From Chloroflexota bacterium (GTDB lineage Bacteria > Vulcanimicrobiota > JAMCWD01), in assembly GCA_023475345.1 (NCBI GenBank), contig JAMCWD010000035.1:1-64000 (forward strand): a stretch of 64,000 nt of DNA, given 5' to 3'. The notes under the pieces are model-generated. The model made no database searches. It saw only the letters and a program-made list of their open reading frames with translations, and had not been told where the DNA came from. Below are positions 18,189 to 26,772 of the stretch, in pieces. The first letter of the stretch is position 1. Each line of letters opens with the position of its first letter. The translations under genes and the position numbers were made by a program.

Positions 18189-18956
18189 TTGCACAAATAT
18201 AAGTATGTGATGATACTTCTGACACTGTTATTTATTACAATATCGGCGGGCTATGGAGATACAGTAAAAACGGATGAAGATGATTATATGAAATTTTTGC
18301 TTCTCGCGACCCCTATAATAGAATCCGACGGTAAAAATTTTGTTATTGGAATTGGGAGTGAGAGCGGTTTGAAGGTGGGAGAATCGTTGTATATTTACAG
18401 CGTTGATCCCGAATACTTAAAAGCCGCAATGGAGAGCGATAGTGATTACAGATTATGTGAGCTTGGCAAGGTTACTTCTGTAGAGCCGGGCCGGGCAGTG
18501 GGTTTATATAATCCCGGATATGATATAGGTGTTCCAGAAAACCAGAGGCCGATACTTGCCCGCTCCATAAAACCTGCTGTAGGTAATATTGTTACTGCAT
18601 GGCACAAGATGGGGCCCGATATGAAAGTGTCAGGGGAAGTAATCATGAAAGTGCGCGTTTTAGGTGCCGATATTTTGAGGCCGAAAGTAAAGGGGGAATG
18701 CGAGAGATTTACGCTTATAGGTGATAAGATTATTTATGAGATGAGAAATTTCACTTCATCCTCCCGCTGGATCTGGGAACATTTGTGGCGCCCAGATATA
18801 GTCAAAGAGGGGGGTAAATACAAAATCCTGATTCCTTTCAGCCCAGAAATTATAGAGATACTGGTGGACAAAGGCCCCTACAGTTTCCAGTTAAATACTA
18901 TTGAGCTTGAGATAACTGAAGATAATAGAAAAAAGGATAAGGATAATAGTGATTAG
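18189..18956 (+). CDS. secreted protein with FlgT-C-like motif, function unknown
   Basis: A 255-residue protein starting at TTG with TAGGGGGTG upstream. The first ~22 residues are a signal peptide (MILLTLLFITISAGYG). Residues ~45-100 contain VIGIGSESGLKVGESLYIY followed by LGKVTSVEPGRAVG. This is the pattern of a small beta-barrel seen at the C-terminus of FlgT and in many exported proteins of unknown role. The rest is not recognised and the C-terminus is charged. It lies ~120 bases behind the DUF4139 gene and may be co-expressed. Confidence 0.6.
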   Translation: MHKYKYVMILLTLLFITISAGYGDTVKTDEDDYMKFLLLATPIIESDGKNFVIGIGSESGLKVGESLYIYSVDPEYLKAAMESDSDYRLCELGKVTSVEPGRAVGLYNPGYDIGVPENQRPILARSIKPAVGNIVTAWHKMGPDMKVSGEVIMKVRVLGADILRPKVKGECERFTLIGDKIIYEMRNFTSSSRWIWEHLWRPDIVKEGGKYKILIPFSPEIIEILVDKGPYSFQLNTIELEITEDNRKKDKDNSD

Positions 18957-18993
18957 TATCTGAAAAAAACATGGCCTAGAGTCAAGTCCTCGC

Positions 18994-20190
18994 TCAGAAA
19001 ATATCCGGCATCCAGGGGCGGGGGCCGCTGAATATAAGGCCCGCTTCGGCCAGCTCCTTATCAGCGCCGTCAGCAAGACCCAGAGTTTTCAGCTCATGCG
19101 CAGTAAGATGACTCGAATACAACGGGGCAAGTCCCCGCACATCAATCCTGACGCCGCCTTTTCCGCCCTTGCCGCCTTTTTTGACTGTACCACGGCCCCC
19201 TGAAATCTCCAGCCTGTATTTCCCGTTATTCCAGGGGAGGACATCGTCTGTTACTTCCAGGTGAATTGTAGAATTCAAAATTTCAGGATAGCCCCTTGCC
19301 TCCAGCGCGCCTTTGACATCGACGATGCGGAGCATCCAGTCGATGTTCGAATCGCCGCCTGATGAGATCCGGGCATTCAGCTCAGGGAGGAGGTGATGTA
19401 ATACATCGTTAGGGCCGCCCGTCCATGTAACAGTTGAGATCATGGAGCTGTGATCTGCGAAGAAAGTAAGAATTCTCTTTCCCGCGCCCGGTGTTAATAT
19501 GCACATGTCAAGTATATCCACGGGGGTATGCTGTGAACCTTGAGTGTAGATCACATACCCCGTATTGACGCCGTTTTCCCTGACAAGGTAAATATACGGC
19601 CTGCCGTCCCTGGGCGTAACGACTTTTTTCCAGAGAAGAGGATGTCTTTCCAGGTTCCCGTTGGTAAGCTTCGCCCGATGAAGATACAACGATCTGAATT
19701 CCGGTTCATCTTCGGGACATGCGGGGAGCATCTCGGCTTCTCTTTCAAAAAGGCCGATATCGGATGCGTTTACTTCATAAGTAATGCGGGAGCCGGCTCG
19801 TTCGTACCCGGCTTTTCTGTAAACGGGAAGGGTGGCCGGGAAAAGTATCGATATGGGATAATCCCGCTCTTTAAGCTCTTCGAGGGTGTTTTTCAAAAGG
19901 AATGACGCTGCGCCTTTTCTTCTGTGCTCGGGAACCGTTGCCACGGCTATGATCCCCGCCGCAGGAACCTGCCTCCCCCCGAACCATTGTCCCATCTCCA
20001 TAACGGCCAGGCAGCCGGCTGTCTTGTTATTGATTTTTACAATGCGGAATGAGCCAGGGCCGAATTTTTCCCTGACGAATTCTTCGACTATATCAGGTGA
20101 AAAATGAAGCCCCTGCAATATGACGGAAATCAAATCGGCGGCATCGGCATCAATGCCTTTTGAAAATATGAAGCTGTTTTTTTTCTTCAT
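18994..20190 (-). CDS. Eis-like GNAT N-acetyltransferase
   Basis: A 398-residue cytoplasmic acetyltransferase of the Eis type: an N-terminal GNAT domain with acetyl-CoA loop VATVPEHRRKGAASFLL (~85-101), a second GNAT-like domain, and an SCP2-like C-terminal domain. The chain ends FSGPRPWMPDIF, near the usual Eis terminus where the last carboxylate takes part in catalysis. Family members acetylate amines, including aminoglycosides in Mycobacterium; the natural substrate here is unknown. AAGGAGAAGAA precedes the ATG. A Gly/Lys run (GTVKKGGKGGKGG) is an odd local insertion near residue 335. Confidence 0.85.
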   Translation of the reverse strand: MKKKNSFIFSKGIDADAADLISVILQGLHFSPDIVEEFVREKFGPGSFRIVKINNKTAGCLAVMEMGQWFGGRQVPAAGIIAVATVPEHRRKGAASFLLKNTLEELKERDYPISILFPATLPVYRKAGYERAGSRITYEVNASDIGLFEREAEMLPACPEDEPEFRSLYLHRAKLTNGNLERHPLLWKKVVTPRDGRPYIYLVRENGVNTGYVIYTQGSQHTPVDILDMCILTPGAGKRILTFFADHSSMISTVTWTGGPNDVLHHLLPELNARISSGGDSNIDWMLRIVDVKGALEARGYPEILNSTIHLEVTDDVLPWNNGKYRLEISGGRGTVKKGGKGGKGGVRIDVRGLAPLYSSHLTAHELKTLGLADGADKELAEAGLIFSGPRPWMPDIF

Positions 20191-20240
20191 TTCTTCTCCT
20201 TAAAAAATATCATTGCCCTGCAGTAATTATGTGGCGGCTG

Positions 20241-20790
20241 ACCCACCCCGCCTTTCGACTGCGCTCAAGGCCACCCCTCCAAAGGAGGGGAATTTTGTTG
20301 TGCAGAGATGTGAGCTTCAGCCGCAAACCTACAATCGGCAAAATAACGTCATACCAGCGAAGGCTGGTATCCATTCCAGTAATTAAGCCCTTGAGCTTCA
20401 GCCGCAACGAATCGTACTGGCACAATTCCCCCTTTGTCAAGGGGGTGGCCACGCAGGGCCGGCCCGCGACGAGCTCGGCCGAGTCGGGGATGTCGAGTTG
20501 GCGCCTGATTTGATTTGTTCTGCAGGTTCTTACATGCTGCTCCAAAAGTGGATACCCGCCGGAGCCTGTCCTCCGCGAAGGCGGGGGGCGGGTATGACGG
20601 AACTCACTTTTTTCTATAATACGCGGGGGATGTCGCGTAAGGAATGCTTCCGCTATGAACCGTATGGCCCCGCTTGTGTCAATCGCTACAAGGCCCAATA
20701 AATTGGGCTTGATCCGGGGTGAGGATGAAGGGAACACTGAAACTGCGGAACTCCAATGCGGGCGGGGAAACCCCGCCCCTACAACTGAAT
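20241..20790. repeat. interspersed mosaic repeat, copy B
   Basis: Second copy of the mosaic family, filling most of the gap 20191-20823. It shares five ordered blocks with 14351-14930. It also contains hairpin ATACCAGCGAAGGCTGGTAT (20351-20370) and terminal GCGGGGAAACCCCGC. Long frames in it come from the repeats and resemble no protein. Confidence 0.7.
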
Positions 20791-20823
20791 CCGGCTTTTC
20801 AGACAATCTCATTATTGTAGATC

Positions 20824-21999
20824 TCATTTTCCGGGGGTATCCACGCCTTCCTTGACATTATCGTTCTTTTCGGATTCCACTTTGTGATGTGTCAATTTGT
20901 CGGCTTTCTGGAAATACTCATCAGCTTTTTTCTTATCGCCTTTGACTGTATAGATGCGGCCCAGGTAACGCAGGGCATCGTCATTGATATGATCGAACCT
21001 TAAGGCTTCAAGGAACATCTGCTCGGCCTGATTATATTTTTTCTGCTCGAAGTAAACCTTGCCGAGGCCGATGCGCGGGTCTGCAGGGTTGGGGTTCGTT
21101 ACGAGGGCTTTCTTGAGCCATTTTATAGCTTCGTCATATTTTTTCATCCTGATATAGACATCGGCTATGTCCTTGTTGACGTCTTCATTATTGGGTTCAA
21201 GGCGTTTTACCGCCATGTAATTTTCCATGGCGGCCTTGAGGTCGCCCAGTTCAAAGAGGACTTCTCCCATGCCTACTCGGCAGTCGGGATCAAGCGGGTC
21301 TTTGTCAGCGCCTTCCTTGAAAATGGCAAGGGCCTGCTTGTACTGTCCCCTGTCATAGAAAACTTCGGCCTTGGCGGCATAAGCCGCGCCGCATTTCGGG
21401 TCAAGCGATATGGCCTTATCGTAAGCTTTTATGGCCTCGTCGTACCATTTCATATCGTTATCCAGCCAGAGGTAATCGTAATAAACTTCCCCTTTTGCAA
21501 TATGGGCATTTACGTTTTTCGGATCCAGCTCAAGCGCCTTATCGATCATTTTCAGGGCTTCCATAAGCTCCATGGCATCGGTGTAGCTGATGGCGAGATC
21601 GACATAAAGCTGTGGGTTCCGGGGGTCAAGCGATATGGCTTTTTTGAGGACTTCATCGACTTTGGAATAACGGCGCTGGAACCTGTAAATCCTGCCGAGG
21701 ACGAGGTAAGGGCCGGAGGAATCCGGATGGAGCTTTATTGTTTCTTCCATGAGTTTGATGCCATCGTCGTACCTGGCGGTGAGGAAAAGAAGGTCGCCCA
21801 GTCCCAGCCTTGCAGGCAGGTAAGCGGGATCTTTTTTAAGCGCCGCTCTCAGGTTCTGTTCTGCAGGCACGAATTCACAGGCGGACAACTGCTTTTTCCC
21901 GGCGCCGGTCAAAGTTTCGGGCGAATCGAGTTTAACGCCGGAACAGCCGAAAACCAGGGCTATGACAATGAGAGCTATGATTCCCCGGCAGGTTTTCAA
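20824..21999 (-). CDS. TPR-repeat lipoprotein
   Basis: A 391-residue lipoprotein: signal peptide ending in lipobox VFGC with Cys19, then about nine tetratricopeptide repeats from ~30 to ~365 (for example LPARLGLGDLLFLTARYDDG, PQLYVDLAISYTDAMELMEA, AAYAAKAEVFYDRGQYKQAL). TPR solenoids bind partner proteins, so it is probably an envelope scaffold. Its ATG overlaps the stop of the permease gene by four bases (21996-21999), so the two are translationally coupled. The functional reason for pairing with an amino acid permease is not known. Confidence 0.82.
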   Translation of the reverse strand: MKTCRGIIALIVIALVFGCSGVKLDSPETLTGAGKKQLSACEFVPAEQNLRAALKKDPAYLPARLGLGDLLFLTARYDDGIKLMEETIKLHPDSSGPYLVLGRIYRFQRRYSKVDEVLKKAISLDPRNPQLYVDLAISYTDAMELMEALKMIDKALELDPKNVNAHIAKGEVYYDYLWLDNDMKWYDEAIKAYDKAISLDPKCGAAYAAKAEVFYDRGQYKQALAIFKEGADKDPLDPDCRVGMGEVLFELGDLKAAMENYMAVKRLEPNNEDVNKDIADVYIRMKKYDEAIKWLKKALVTNPNPADPRIGLGKVYFEQKKYNQAEQMFLEALRFDHINDDALRYLGRIYTVKGDKKKADEYFQKADKLTHHKVESEKNDNVKEGVDTPGK

Positions 22000-23585
22000 T
22001 CCTTATCAGCCTCCGGTTCGGAAACGACCGACTGGGCCTGTTCCTTCTCGCTTTCAAGCTGTGCGCGGAGCTTGCTTCTCTTATAACCGTAGCCGAAATA
22101 AATAACAAGCCCGATAACAAGCCAGATGCCGAACCTCCACCAGGTTATAAGAGGAAGTCCGAGCATCAGGTAGGCGCAGGAGATTATACCGAGGATCGGT
22201 ACCCAGGGGACGAACGGCACTTTAAAAGGTCTGTGTCTATCGGGATCTTTATACCTGAGGACTATGATGCCCGCACAAACGAGGACAAAGGCGAAAAGCG
22301 TCCCGATATTGCATAGCTCGACCACCTCGTTGATATTTGCGAAAGATGCAAATAAAGCCACCACCCCGCCCGTAAGTATCGTCGTTACATAAGGCGTCCT
22401 GAATTTCTTGTGAACTTTGGAAAACGATTTCGGCAGCAGGCCGTCCCTGGACATGGAGAAAAAGATGCGGGGCTGTCCCATGGTAAATACCAGCAGGACG
22501 GCCGTAGTTGCTATAACCGCGCCTATTGAAACTATGCCCGTAGCCCACCCGATGCCTTTTTCAGCGAACGCCGTTGCAAGAGGTTCGGCTGTTCCGAGGT
22601 GGGTGTACGGAACCATGCCGGTCAGCACCGCGGCGACCGCAATATAAAGAATTGTACAGATAATAAGCGAGCCTATCATGCCTATAGGCAGGTTCCGGGC
22701 CGGGTTCTTGGTTTCTTCCGCCGCAGTGGATACGGCGTCGAAGCCTATATATGCAAAAAATATCAGGGCGGCCCCCGTCTGGACACCCTTCCAACCGTTT
22801 GGCAAGAACGGGGTCCAGTTTTCAGGCTTTATAAAATAAGCGCCGACAAGGATGAAGAAAAGGAGGATCAGAACTTTCAAAATCACCATGACGGAGTTGA
22901 ACCTCGAGCTTTCCTTAATCCCATAGACAAGGAGGCCGGTTATTACCGCGACGCCGAGAAGGGCGGGCAGGTTAAGAATAACAGGGTATCCGAAAAGATG
23001 AGGGCATTGAGTAAAAGCCGCATATCCCCTCTGAAGTTCCAGGGAAAGAGTTGTAAGCACCTGGCCGTCTGCAAGGAGTTTCGATACCTGGTCATACGCC
23101 TGGTGGGCCGAGCGGAGATCCAGCCCCAGCCAGGGGGGGACTTTAAGCCCGAACTGGGCAAGCAATTGCTGGAGGTAGCCCGACCATGATATGGCCACCG
23201 CTACATTGCCCACCGCATATTCGATGATAAGATCCCACCCTATAATCCAGGCTATCAATTCTCCCATGGTGGCATAAGCATAAGTGTATGCGGAGCCTGC
23301 AATCGGGATAAGCGATGCGAATTCCGCATAGCACAAAGCGCAAAAGCCGCAGGCAACGGCTACGAGGATCATCGACAGTATCAGCCCGGGGCCTGCGCCC
23401 GCATGGTGTGCGCCGCCCGCCACGGCGGTGCCTACAGTTGCAAAAATCCCCGCGCCGATAATGGCGCCGATCCCCAGGGCGACAAGATCCGCCCCGGTCA
23501 GCGCACGTTTCAGCCTGTGCTCAGGCTCGTCCGCCTCTTTAAGGATCCTGCCTACATCCTTTGTTCTGAATAAAGCTGAACTCAT
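21996..23585 (-). CDS. APC-family amino acid permease
   Basis: About 529 residues from ATG 23585, which has CAGGGGGAT upstream; a frame nine codons longer lacks a site. It is a 12-helix-type amino acid/polyamine/organocation transporter: ALGIGAIIGAGIFATVGTAVA (helix 1), the conserved SLIPIAGSAYTYAYATMGE (helix 3 region), and GFDAVSTAAEETKNPARNLP. This pattern matches cationic-amino-acid-transporter-like members such as YfnA. A loop of ~50 residues between helices (about 150-205) is longer than usual. Substrate cannot be read from sequence. Coupled to the TPR lipoprotein downstream. Confidence 0.88.
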   Translation of the reverse strand: MSSALFRTKDVGRILKEADEPEHRLKRALTGADLVALGIGAIIGAGIFATVGTAVAGGAHHAGAGPGLILSMILVAVACGFCALCYAEFASLIPIAGSAYTYAYATMGELIAWIIGWDLIIEYAVGNVAVAISWSGYLQQLLAQFGLKVPPWLGLDLRSAHQAYDQVSKLLADGQVLTTLSLELQRGYAAFTQCPHLFGYPVILNLPALLGVAVITGLLVYGIKESSRFNSVMVILKVLILLFFILVGAYFIKPENWTPFLPNGWKGVQTGAALIFFAYIGFDAVSTAAEETKNPARNLPIGMIGSLIICTILYIAVAAVLTGMVPYTHLGTAEPLATAFAEKGIGWATGIVSIGAVIATTAVLLVFTMGQPRIFFSMSRDGLLPKSFSKVHKKFRTPYVTTILTGGVVALFASFANINEVVELCNIGTLFAFVLVCAGIIVLRYKDPDRHRPFKVPFVPWVPILGIISCAYLMLGLPLITWWRFGIWLVIGLVIYFGYGYKRSKLRAQLESEKEQAQSVVSEPEADKD

Positions 23586-23756
23586 GAAATTATCCCCCTG
23601 CTGCTTTTTCACGGCCCGTAAAAATATTCGACTTGTATTTTTAATGAAGAAAAGCTTCTATCAGTTTGTTATATTTCCTACCTGGAAGGAATTTTTTATG
23701 CTTTCCAGAACTGGGAGGGACGCTTGAGTTGAAAAAACTGTTGTATCGGAGATTGA

Positions 23757-24425
23757 ATGATTGAAGGAATTTTCGGCTGGCTTACCGGGATAGTAACTGC
23801 GATAATAAATACGCTGGGCTACTGGGGGATTATGGCGGCGTCCGCACTTGAAGCCGCCTGTATCCCGCTGCCCAGCGAGATAATATTCCCGTTTTCAGGT
23901 TACCTGGTTTCGACAGGCCACTTTACTCTATGGGCCGTGATGTTCTGGGGGATGCTGGGACAGCTTGCAGGGTCGCTACTGGCTTATTATGTGGGCTGGT
24001 TCGGCGGCATCCCGTTATTGAGAAAATACGGGAAATATATCCTCATCAAGGAAAAAGAGATAGACCACTCCCATGAATGGTTTGAAAGGCACGGGGAGGC
24101 GGCCGTATTTTTCGGCAGGCTCCTGCCCGTAGTCCGGACTTTCATATCGCTTCCGGCGGGTATCGCACGGATGAATATATGGAAATTCATAATTTATACT
24201 GCGCTGGGATGCTTCCCCTGGCTCCTCGCCCTGACATATACAGGAGTATTGCTGGGAGTCCACTGGATGGTCATAAAGAAGTTTTTTCTCGAATTCAAGG
24301 TTTTCGTTATTGCGGGGCTTTTGATTTTACTTGCCTGGTGGATATGGAATCATCTGAAGAAAAAGAACGGGAACAATTCGGATAACCGTAATAACGGGAA
24401 TAAAGCAAAAAATCAGCAAATTTAA
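23757..24425 (+). CDS. DedA-family membrane protein
   Basis: A 222-residue inner-membrane protein with the DedA/VTT pattern: EAACIPLPSEIIFPFSGYL near residues 32-50 (re-entrant loop with the conserved acidic residue), GSLLAYYVGWFGG, and FFGRLLPVVRTFISLPAGIARM with the conserved RxxP-type arginines. DedA proteins take part in envelope lipid homeostasis, some as undecaprenyl-phosphate or phospholipid translocators. The C-terminus is polar and Asn/Lys-rich. Divergent from the permease operon. Confidence 0.88.
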   Translation: MIEGIFGWLTGIVTAIINTLGYWGIMAASALEAACIPLPSEIIFPFSGYLVSTGHFTLWAVMFWGMLGQLAGSLLAYYVGWFGGIPLLRKYGKYILIKEKEIDHSHEWFERHGEAAVFFGRLLPVVRTFISLPAGIARMNIWKFIIYTALGCFPWLLALTYTGVLLGVHWMVIKKFFLEFKVFVIAGLLILLAWWIWNHLKKKNGNNSDNRNNGNKAKNQQI

Positions 24426-24466
24426 TGTTCAGACAGCGCTGCTGAGAAAAAATTATAGCAGGGGGC

Positions 24467-24494
24467 TTGCATTTTTTCCCCGGTCGTATATAAT
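24467..24494 (+). promoter_or_regulatory. sigma-A-type promoter of groESL
   Basis: TTGCAT (24467-24472), 16-base spacer, TATAAT (24489-24494). Transcription would start near 24500, just before the CIRCE operator. Confidence 0.65.
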
Positions 24495-24506
24495 TAGTTT
24501 TGACAA

Positions 24507-24533
24507 TTAGCACTCTTTCCTTTAGAGTGCTAA
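24507..24533. promoter_or_regulatory. CIRCE operator (HrcA binding site)
   Basis: TTAGCACTC (24507-24515), nine-base spacer, GAGTGCTAA (24525-24533): an exact match to the CIRCE consensus. It lies between promoter and groES, so HrcA should repress groESL until heat shock. No hrcA gene is in this window. Confidence 0.95.
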
Positions 24534-24574
24534 AAAAATATTCGAAAAATCAAAAAGAAACAGGAGGTAGGAAA

Positions 24575-24880
24575 ATGGGAACCAAAACTCTTAATTTGAG
24601 ACCGTTGGGCGAGCGGATAATCATCCGTCCTCTCCAGCAGGAAGAGGTAACCAAGGGCGGTATAATCATCCCTGATACCGCGAAGGAAAAGCCCATGCAG
24701 GGAGAGGTAATGGCCGTAGGTACCGGCAGGATGCTGGAAGACGGCAAAGTCATCCCCCTGGAAGTAAAAGCCGGGGACAAAGTGCTTTATGGTAAGTATG
24801 CAGGCACCGAAGTGAAGCTGGAAGGCGAAGAATATCTTATAGTCAAGGAAAGCGAAATCCTTGCAATAATCAATAAATAG
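24575..24880 (+). CDS. groES: co-chaperonin GroES
   Basis: A 101-residue Cpn10 that caps the GroEL ring. Start is ATG 24575 after CAGGAGGTAG; longer frames run through the CIRCE site and are rejected. Conserved parts are [12 protein letters not shown], the mobile loop [20 protein letters not shown], and the C-terminal [13 protein letters not shown]. Followed 13 bases later by groEL. Confidence 0.97.
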   Translation: MGTKTLNLRPLGERIIIRPLQQEEVTKGGIIIPDTAKEKPMQGEVMAVGTGRMLEDGKVIPLEVKAGDKVLYGKYAGTEVKLEGEEYLIVKESEILAIINK

Positions 24881-24893
24881 GAGGCGAAAGGAA

Positions 24894-26534
24894 ATGGGAG
24901 CTAAAATAATTCTTTATGACGAGGAAGCTCGCAAGGCACTGGAAAAAGGGACCAGCGCCCTGGCGAATGCAGTCCGCATAACGCTGGGACCGAAAGGGAG
25001 AAATGTTATTCTTGATAAAAAATTCGGTTCGCCGACAATAACCAACGACGGCGTAACCATTGCGAAAGAAATCGAACTGGAAGACCCGTTCCAGAACATG
25101 GGCGCACAGCTCATGAAAGAAGTGGCATCCAAGACCAACGACATAGCGGGCGACGGTACCACCACCGCAACGGTACTGGCGTATGCAATGCTGAAGGAAG
25201 GAATGAAGAACGTGGCTTCCGGCGCGAACCCGCTCTTCATCAAAAAGGGTATCGAGAAAGCAGTTGAAAAAGTCGTTGAAGGTATAAAAGAGATGTCGGT
25301 GCCGGTGGAGACGAGGGAGATGATCTCGGAAGTCGCCGCCATAGCCGCCAATAACGACGAAACCATCGGTGACGTCATCGCCGACGCCATGGAAAAAGTA
25401 GGCAAAGACGGCGTAATCACCGTAGAAGAATCCAAGACTATAGCCACCACTCTGGATTACGTGGGCGGAATGCAGTTTGACAAAGGCTACGTCTCGCCTT
25501 ATTTCATAACCGATGCAGAAAAGATGGAAGCCGTCATGGACGAACCTTACATCCTGATAACCGAGAAGAAGATCTCCGCGATAGCCGACCTTCTCCCGAT
25601 ACTGGAAAAAGTCATCCAGGTACAGAAACCCCTGGTGATAGTGTCGGAAGACCTCGAAGGCGAAGCGCTTGCAACCCTGGTCGTCAACAAGCTCCGCGGA
25701 ACCCTCCACGTGGCTGCGGTAAAGGCTCCCGGTTTCGGAGACCGCCGCAAAGAGATGCTCAAAGACATGGCCGTCCTCACCGGCGGCGAAGTTATATCCG
25801 ACGAGCTGGGAATGAAACTTGACAAGGTCGAGGTCAAACAACTGGGTCAGGCCCGCCAGATCAAGATAACCAAGGAAGATACGACAATCGTCGAAGGCAA
25901 AGGCAACGAAAAGGCGATCAAGGACAGGATCGATCAGATCCGCCGCCAGATCGAAGATACCGATTCGGACTTCGACCGGGAAAAGCTCCAGGAACGCCTT
26001 GCCAAGCTGGTCGGCGGGGTAGCAGTGATAAAAGTCGGAGCCGCTACCGAAACCGAACTGAGAGAGAAAAAGCACCGCATGGAAGACGCCCTTTCCGCCA
26101 CCAAGGCGGCCGTAGAGGAAGGCATCGTCCCCGGCGGCGGAGTTGCATTCATCAACTCCCTCCCCATCCTTGAAAAAATGGAACTTGAAGCCGACATGCA
26201 GATTGGCGTCAATATCGTTAAGCACGCACTGACCGAACCTCTCCGCCAGATAGCAACCAATGCCGGCCTGGAAGGCTCGATAGTCGTCGAAAAGGTCCGC
26301 AACCTGCCAAAGGGAGAAGGACTCAACGCAATCACCGGCAAGTACGTTGACATGGTAAAAGCCGGTATCGTTGACCCGGTTAAAGTTACCCGCTCCGCTC
26401 TTCAGAATGCGGCCAGCATCGCCTCAATGGTGCTGACGACCGAAACCCTGGTTACCGAAAAGCCCGAGAAGAAAGACAGCATGCCCGGAATGCCCGGAGG
26501 AATGCCGGGAATGGGCGGAATGGATTACATGTAA
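24894..26534 (+). CDS. groEL: chaperonin GroEL
   Basis: A 546-residue Cpn60 of normal length. Clear elements include [19 protein letters not shown], the ATP motif [27 protein letters not shown], and the flexible GGM-type tail ([17 protein letters not shown]). It assembles a 14-mer that folds cytosolic proteins with GroES. AGGAGGCGAAAGGAA precedes the ATG. Under the upstream promoter and CIRCE; terminated at ~26569-26601. Confidence 0.98.
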   Translation: MGAKIILYDEEARKALEKGTSALANAVRITLGPKGRNVILDKKFGSPTITNDGVTIAKEIELEDPFQNMGAQLMKEVASKTNDIAGDGTTTATVLAYAMLKEGMKNVASGANPLFIKKGIEKAVEKVVEGIKEMSVPVETREMISEVAAIAANNDETIGDVIADAMEKVGKDGVITVEESKTIATTLDYVGGMQFDKGYVSPYFITDAEKMEAVMDEPYILITEKKISAIADLLPILEKVIQVQKPLVIVSEDLEGEALATLVVNKLRGTLHVAAVKAPGFGDRRKEMLKDMAVLTGGEVISDELGMKLDKVEVKQLGQARQIKITKEDTTIVEGKGNEKAIKDRIDQIRRQIEDTDSDFDREKLQERLAKLVGGVAVIKVGAATETELREKKHRMEDALSATKAAVEEGIVPGGGVAFINSLPILEKMELEADMQIGVNIVKHALTEPLRQIATNAGLEGSIVVEKVRNLPKGEGLNAITGKYVDMVKAGIVDPVKVTRSALQNAASIASMVLTTETLVTEKPEKKDSMPGMPGGMPGMGGMDYM

Positions 26535-26568
26535 TCCGTCGAATCAAACGGCAAACGAATCGAATGGC

Positions 26569-26601
26569 AAAAGCCCCTTGCGAAAGCAGGGGGCTTTTTT
26601 T
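26569..26601 (+). terminator. groESL terminator
   Basis: AAGCCCCTTGC, GAAA loop, GCAGGGGGCTT, then a run of T. The sequence is nearly repeated at 30827-30861 after the next gene. Confidence 0.9.
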
Positions 26602-26772
26602 ATCGGGCAATTTCAGCTTCCCTTGATTACATATCAAATATCGCTCTCGGTACTCCCCTCTTAATAAATGAAACGTTACTTTATCTAAAATGTCCCTTTA
26701 AGTAAAATTCAGGGAATAATAAATATATAGAAAATTATTACAGGCAGTTACAAAAAGAAGGGGGTGGGCTTA

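Noticed and set aside
20210..20827. 205-codon minus-strand frame
   Set aside because: It spans repeat B and is composed of repeat-derived sequence with no domain.
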